DNA of 7,139 bases from a candidate division WWE3 bacterium CG22_combo_CG10-13_8_21_14_all_39_12 (GTDB taxonomy: Bacteria; Patescibacteriota; 4484-211; GCA-002791395): positions 826 through 7,964 of the forward strand of contig PCSU01000076.1 in the NCBI GenBank assembly GCA_002771355.1, read 5' to 3'. Below the pieces are notes generated by a model. The model had not been told where the DNA came from and made no database searches. It saw only the letters and a list, made by a program, of their open reading frames with translations. Position numbers and translations under genes: made by a program. Within the stretch, counting starts at the first letter, position 1; every line of letters begins with the position of its first letter. This document shows, in pieces, positions 5,735-7,139 of the stretch.

Positions 5735-6266
5735 CCGACTTGTACCAAAACAAACTGCACCGGATTTTACAGTTACAGATATTCAGGGTAAAGAATGGTC
5801 GTTGTCAGACTATAAAGGCAAAAAAGTAATGCTATCTTTTTATAGATATGCATCATGTTCTTTTTGCAATTTGAGAATTGCTGAACTAATAAAAGTGTAT
5901 CCAGAACTTTCAAAAGATATCGAATTTTTGGCTTTTTTCCAATCTCCAACAGAGAAAATCCTTTCCTATGCAGGAAGCCAGAAACCGCCATTCCCCATTT
6001 TTCCTGATCCAGAACGAAAAGTCTACGAGATTTATCAGGTCAATGAATCTTCAAAAATGAAATTTGTTTTTGGACTTACCAATATTTTAAAACTTGTAAA
6101 TGCATTTTCAAATGGTTTTATTAAGGGTAAAAAAGATGGTGATCTATACTCTATACCAGCTGACTTTCTAATCAATGTAGACCAAACTATTCATACCGCA
6201 TATTACGGTAGGGATATATCAGACCACATTTCTGTATCTGCTATACAACAATTCACTAACGAATAA
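5721..6266 (+). CDS. Peroxiredoxin-like (AhpC/TSA-type) protein with CxxC
   Basis: This 181-residue thioredoxin-fold protein of the AhpC/TSA/redoxin group begins with the typical QTAPDFTVTDIQGKEWSLSDYKGK (about 11-34). The active segment is FYRYASCSFCNLRI (40-53). By alignment with BCP-type enzymes, C49 falls at the peroxidatic position and C46 replaces the usual Thr three residues before it. This gives a CxxC like that of the Prx-like subfamilies whose substrates are less well known. FPIFPDPERKVYEIYQV (91-107) is the usual following strand-helix. No signal peptide is present, so it should be cytoplasmic. The ATG at 5721 is chosen because the preceding TTG (5694) would add nine unrelated residues inside the upstream gene. 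The start lies inside the end of the flavoprotein gene (14-base overlap). It likely reduces peroxides or acts as a thiol reductant, recharged by the glutaredoxin or flavoprotein. The exact substrate is unknown. Confidence 0.85.
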   Translation: MPSNNRLVPKQTAPDFTVTDIQGKEWSLSDYKGKKVMLSFYRYASCSFCNLRIAELIKVYPELSKDIEFLAFFQSPTEKILSYAGSQKPPFPIFPDPERKVYEIYQVNESSKMKFVFGLTNILKLVNAFSNGFIKGKKDGDLYSIPADFLINVDQTIHTAYYGRDISDHISVSAIQQFTNE

Positions 6267-6270
6267 AAAA

Positions 6271-6279
6271 GAAGGGAAG
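6271..6279 (+). promoter_or_regulatory. Shine-Dalgarno-like site of the glutaredoxin gene
   Basis: GAAGGGAAG lies four to twelve bases before the ATG at 6283. It is the only purine-rich ribosome binding site I can see in the window. The other genes start from AT-rich or overlapping junctions. This suggests stronger or independent translation of the last gene of the operon. Confidence 0.6.
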
Positions 6280-6282
6280 CAT

Positions 6283-6570
6283 ATGAATGCTAAATCAAAT
6301 ACAATATTATTTTACGGTACACCCTACTGTCCAGACTGCATTCGATCAAAAGCATTTTTGGATTTATTAGGTTGTGAGTACAGATATATTAATATTGCAG
6401 AAGATCCTTCCGCTGCAGAAAAAGTTGTTGAAATTAACAATGGGTTTCAGTCTATACCGACTATACAATTTCCAGACGGAACTGTTCTGGTTGAGCCCAC
6501 AAATGAAGAGTTAAATCAGACTATTAGTAAATTAGAGAATGAAAATTATATTATTCATCGCAAACACTAA
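6283..6570 (+). CDS. Glutaredoxin/mycoredoxin-like thiol carrier
   Basis: This small 95-residue protein has a single glutaredoxin/thioredoxin fold, normal length for the family. The redox motif is C16-P-D-C19 (YGTPYCPDCIRSKAFLD), an extra C31 follows in helix 1 or the next loop, and the cis-proline is P59 in QSIPTIQF, leading to FPDGTVLVEPTNEEL (63-77). The NNGFQSIPTIQFPDG segment resembles mycoredoxin-1-like proteins (NGGNRTVPTVKF) more than classical GSH-glutaredoxins. It is probably cytoplasmic. It is the last gene of the redox operon, 16 bases after the peroxiredoxin-like gene, and has the only good Shine-Dalgarno. It may carry electrons between the flavoprotein and the peroxiredoxin-like protein or CcdA. 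No genes for glutathione, mycothiol or bacillithiol synthesis are in the window. Confidence 0.88.
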   Translation: MNAKSNTILFYGTPYCPDCIRSKAFLDLLGCEYRYINIAEDPSAAEKVVEINNGFQSIPTIQFPDGTVLVEPTNEELNQTISKLENENYIIHRKH

Positions 6571-6580
6571 TAACCTAAAT

Positions 6581-6613
6581 CTAAATTATTTGCTTATTTA
6601 GCATGCTTTTTTT
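6581..6613 (+). terminator. Weak candidate terminator after the operon
   Basis: CTAAAT (6581-6586) and ATTTAG (6596-6601) can pair around a nine-base loop. Five bases later comes a run of seven T (6607-6613). The stem is short and A/T only, and the gap before the T-run is larger than ideal. Its place between converging genes is where a terminator is expected. Confidence 0.3.
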
Positions 6614-6630
6614 AGCTGTCGAAAAAATTC

Positions 6631-6830
6631 CTAAGTTGCTATTACTTTTAAATTTTGTTCTATTTTATTATCCACCTTATCATGCGCAATTATATGCGCT
6701 GTTATTTGCATTCCTTGCAAAAATTTTATTGCATTTTCTCTGGTGGCTTCTTCTTTTCCCTTGTTTGTTTCAAGGTAATTGATAGCTTTTTGAATATCTG
6801 CTTCTGTTATATCTGAAGTTTGTTTTTCAT
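6631..6830 (-). pseudogene. Small unknown gene with its start codon one base out of frame
   Basis: On the minus strand a frame is open from 6846 down to TAG at 6633-6631 (71 codons) and has protein-like content: SDITEADIQKAINYLETNKG, a charged middle, then FLQGMQITAHIIAHDKVD. It looks helical and soluble, with no membrane segment. No ATG, GTG or TTG lies near its 5' end. An ATG at 6830-6828 stands ten bases after a perfect TATAAT but is one base out of frame and reads only seven codons. Adding one A to the A5 run just after that ATG (6827-6823 on this strand) restores a 66-residue protein beginning MKKQTSDITEA. I therefore treat it as one gene with a one-base gap, real or from sequencing. A rare start codon (ATT or ATC) is the alternative. 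Family unknown. It resembles small helical hypothetical proteins of CPR bacteria. Confidence 0.5.
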
Positions 6831-6840
6831 AGATGGTCTT

Positions 6841-6849
6841 ATTATATCA
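6841..6849 (-). promoter_or_regulatory. Extended -10 promoter of the small minus-strand gene
   Basis: On the minus strand TGATATAAT (6849-6841) is a perfect extended -10, in the 28-base gap between the end of the PLD-domain gene and the ATG at 6830. The start would fall near A6834, giving a leader of about four bases. No clear -35 is seen, which extended -10 promoters tolerate. Its presence supports the small downstream frame being a gene. Confidence 0.5.
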
Positions 6850-6858
6850 AAATACTAC

Positions 6859-7139
6859 TTATAACTTGAGAAATTCAAGCATTTCTTGAGCATGGTTACC
6901 TCCTTCCAATCTTCTCATAATTTCTTTACTTTTGGAGTAGGACAATATATTAAGACTGCCTTCCCACAGAATGGCTTTATCTATAACCGCTAGTTTTCTA
7001 TGATGAAAGCCTGTCTGAAGTTGCACATCAACTCCTAAATCTTTGCATACTAATATTTCATTAGTAGCTTGATGACGAAACAATTCATTTTCATGTTCAC
7101 TCGGATCTCGAGTAACTATCTTAATCTTAATTTTATTAT
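6859..7139 (-). CDS. C-terminal part of a protein with a phospholipase-D-like (HKD) domain
   Basis: The frame is open from the right edge of the window (last whole codon at 7137-7135) to TAA at 6861-6859, giving 92 residues of the C-terminus. The true start lies outside, and the TTG at 7083 is simply an internal leucine. The segment KIKIVTRDPSEHENE, then HHRKLAVID with HxKxxxxD (H46, K48, D53 of the fragment), then EGSLNILSYSKSKEIMRR, is a PLDc_2-type domain. Such domains cleave phosphodiesters, and this GSLN..S....EIMRR pattern is typical of the domain attached to superfamily I DNA helicases and related nucleic-acid enzymes. A nuclease/helicase role is therefore the best guess. Only one HKD half is visible, so activity would need a second copy or a dimer. 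The gene converges on the redox operon and is unrelated to it by content. Confidence 0.8.
   Translation of the reverse strand, partial: NKIKIKIVTRDPSEHENELFRHQATNEILVCKDLGVDVQLQTGFHHRKLAVIDKAILWEGSLNILSYSKSKEIMRRLEGGNHAQEMLEFLKL

Noticed and set aside
5694..6266. TTG start at 5694 for the peroxiredoxin-like gene
   Set aside because: It adds nine residues unrelated to the family. The ATG at 5721 gives the usual N-terminus just before the APDF segment.
1711..7118. Exact 12-base repeat CTCGAGTAACTA at 1711-1722 and 7107-7118
   Set aside because: One or two 12-base matches are expected by chance in a 7-kb window. The surrounding sequences do not match, so it is not an attachment site or mobile element end.
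1..7139. TGA recoding (genetic code 25)
   Set aside because: TGA ends the M23 and ankyrin genes at natural domain ends, and no strongly supported gene needs a read-through TGA.
1..7139. tRNA, rRNA, CRISPR arrays, insertion sequences
   Set aside because: No cloverleaf-like segment, no spaced direct repeats, no transposase and no terminal inverted repeats were seen.

Overview
The window looks like a piece of a small, AT-rich bacterial genome, most likely Candidate Phyla Radiation (Patescibacteria, Parcubacteria-like). This is inferred from short tightly packed genes, frequent start/stop overlaps, the near absence of Shine-Dalgarno sequences (one clear case, before position 6283), and the kinds of small membrane and redox proteins present. 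It has not been confirmed by any database search. TGA acts as a normal stop codon (ends of the genes at 800 and 1265), so the recoded-TGA lineages (Gracilibacteria, Absconditabacteria) are unlikely.

Layout. Positions 1-2063 (+) hold the end of an unknown gene, a membrane-anchored M23 (LytM-type) metallopeptidase, a small ankyrin-repeat protein, and a single-TM protein that is apparently split by a one-base frameshift near 1437-1475. Positions 2066-6570 (+) hold what looks like one operon of seven genes: an ArsR-family repressor, a membrane-anchored thioredoxin, a CcdA-type transmembrane electron carrier, a TVP38/DedA-type membrane protein, a FAD/NAD(P) disulfide oxidoreductase, a peroxiredoxin-like protein with CxxC, and a mycoredoxin-like glutaredoxin. 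It starts with a good sigma70-type promoter whose predicted start site lies at the ATG of the regulator, and an inverted repeat overlaps that start codon. Positions 6571-7139 are read on the minus strand: the C-terminal end of a gene with a phospholipase-D-like HKD domain, and below it a small gene of about 66 codons that has lost its start frame by one base.

How the genes may work together. The operon has every part needed to carry reducing power from NAD(P)H through a flavoprotein disulfide reductase and a glutaredoxin-like carrier, across the membrane by CcdA, to a surface thioredoxin, with a peroxiredoxin-like thiol protein on the cytoplasmic side. The regulator lacks the usual alpha-3 metal-binding cysteines but has two cysteines flanking the DNA-binding wing. 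A thiol or redox stimulus is therefore an attractive inferred signal. The whole set, more than any single gene, is the most interesting content of the window.
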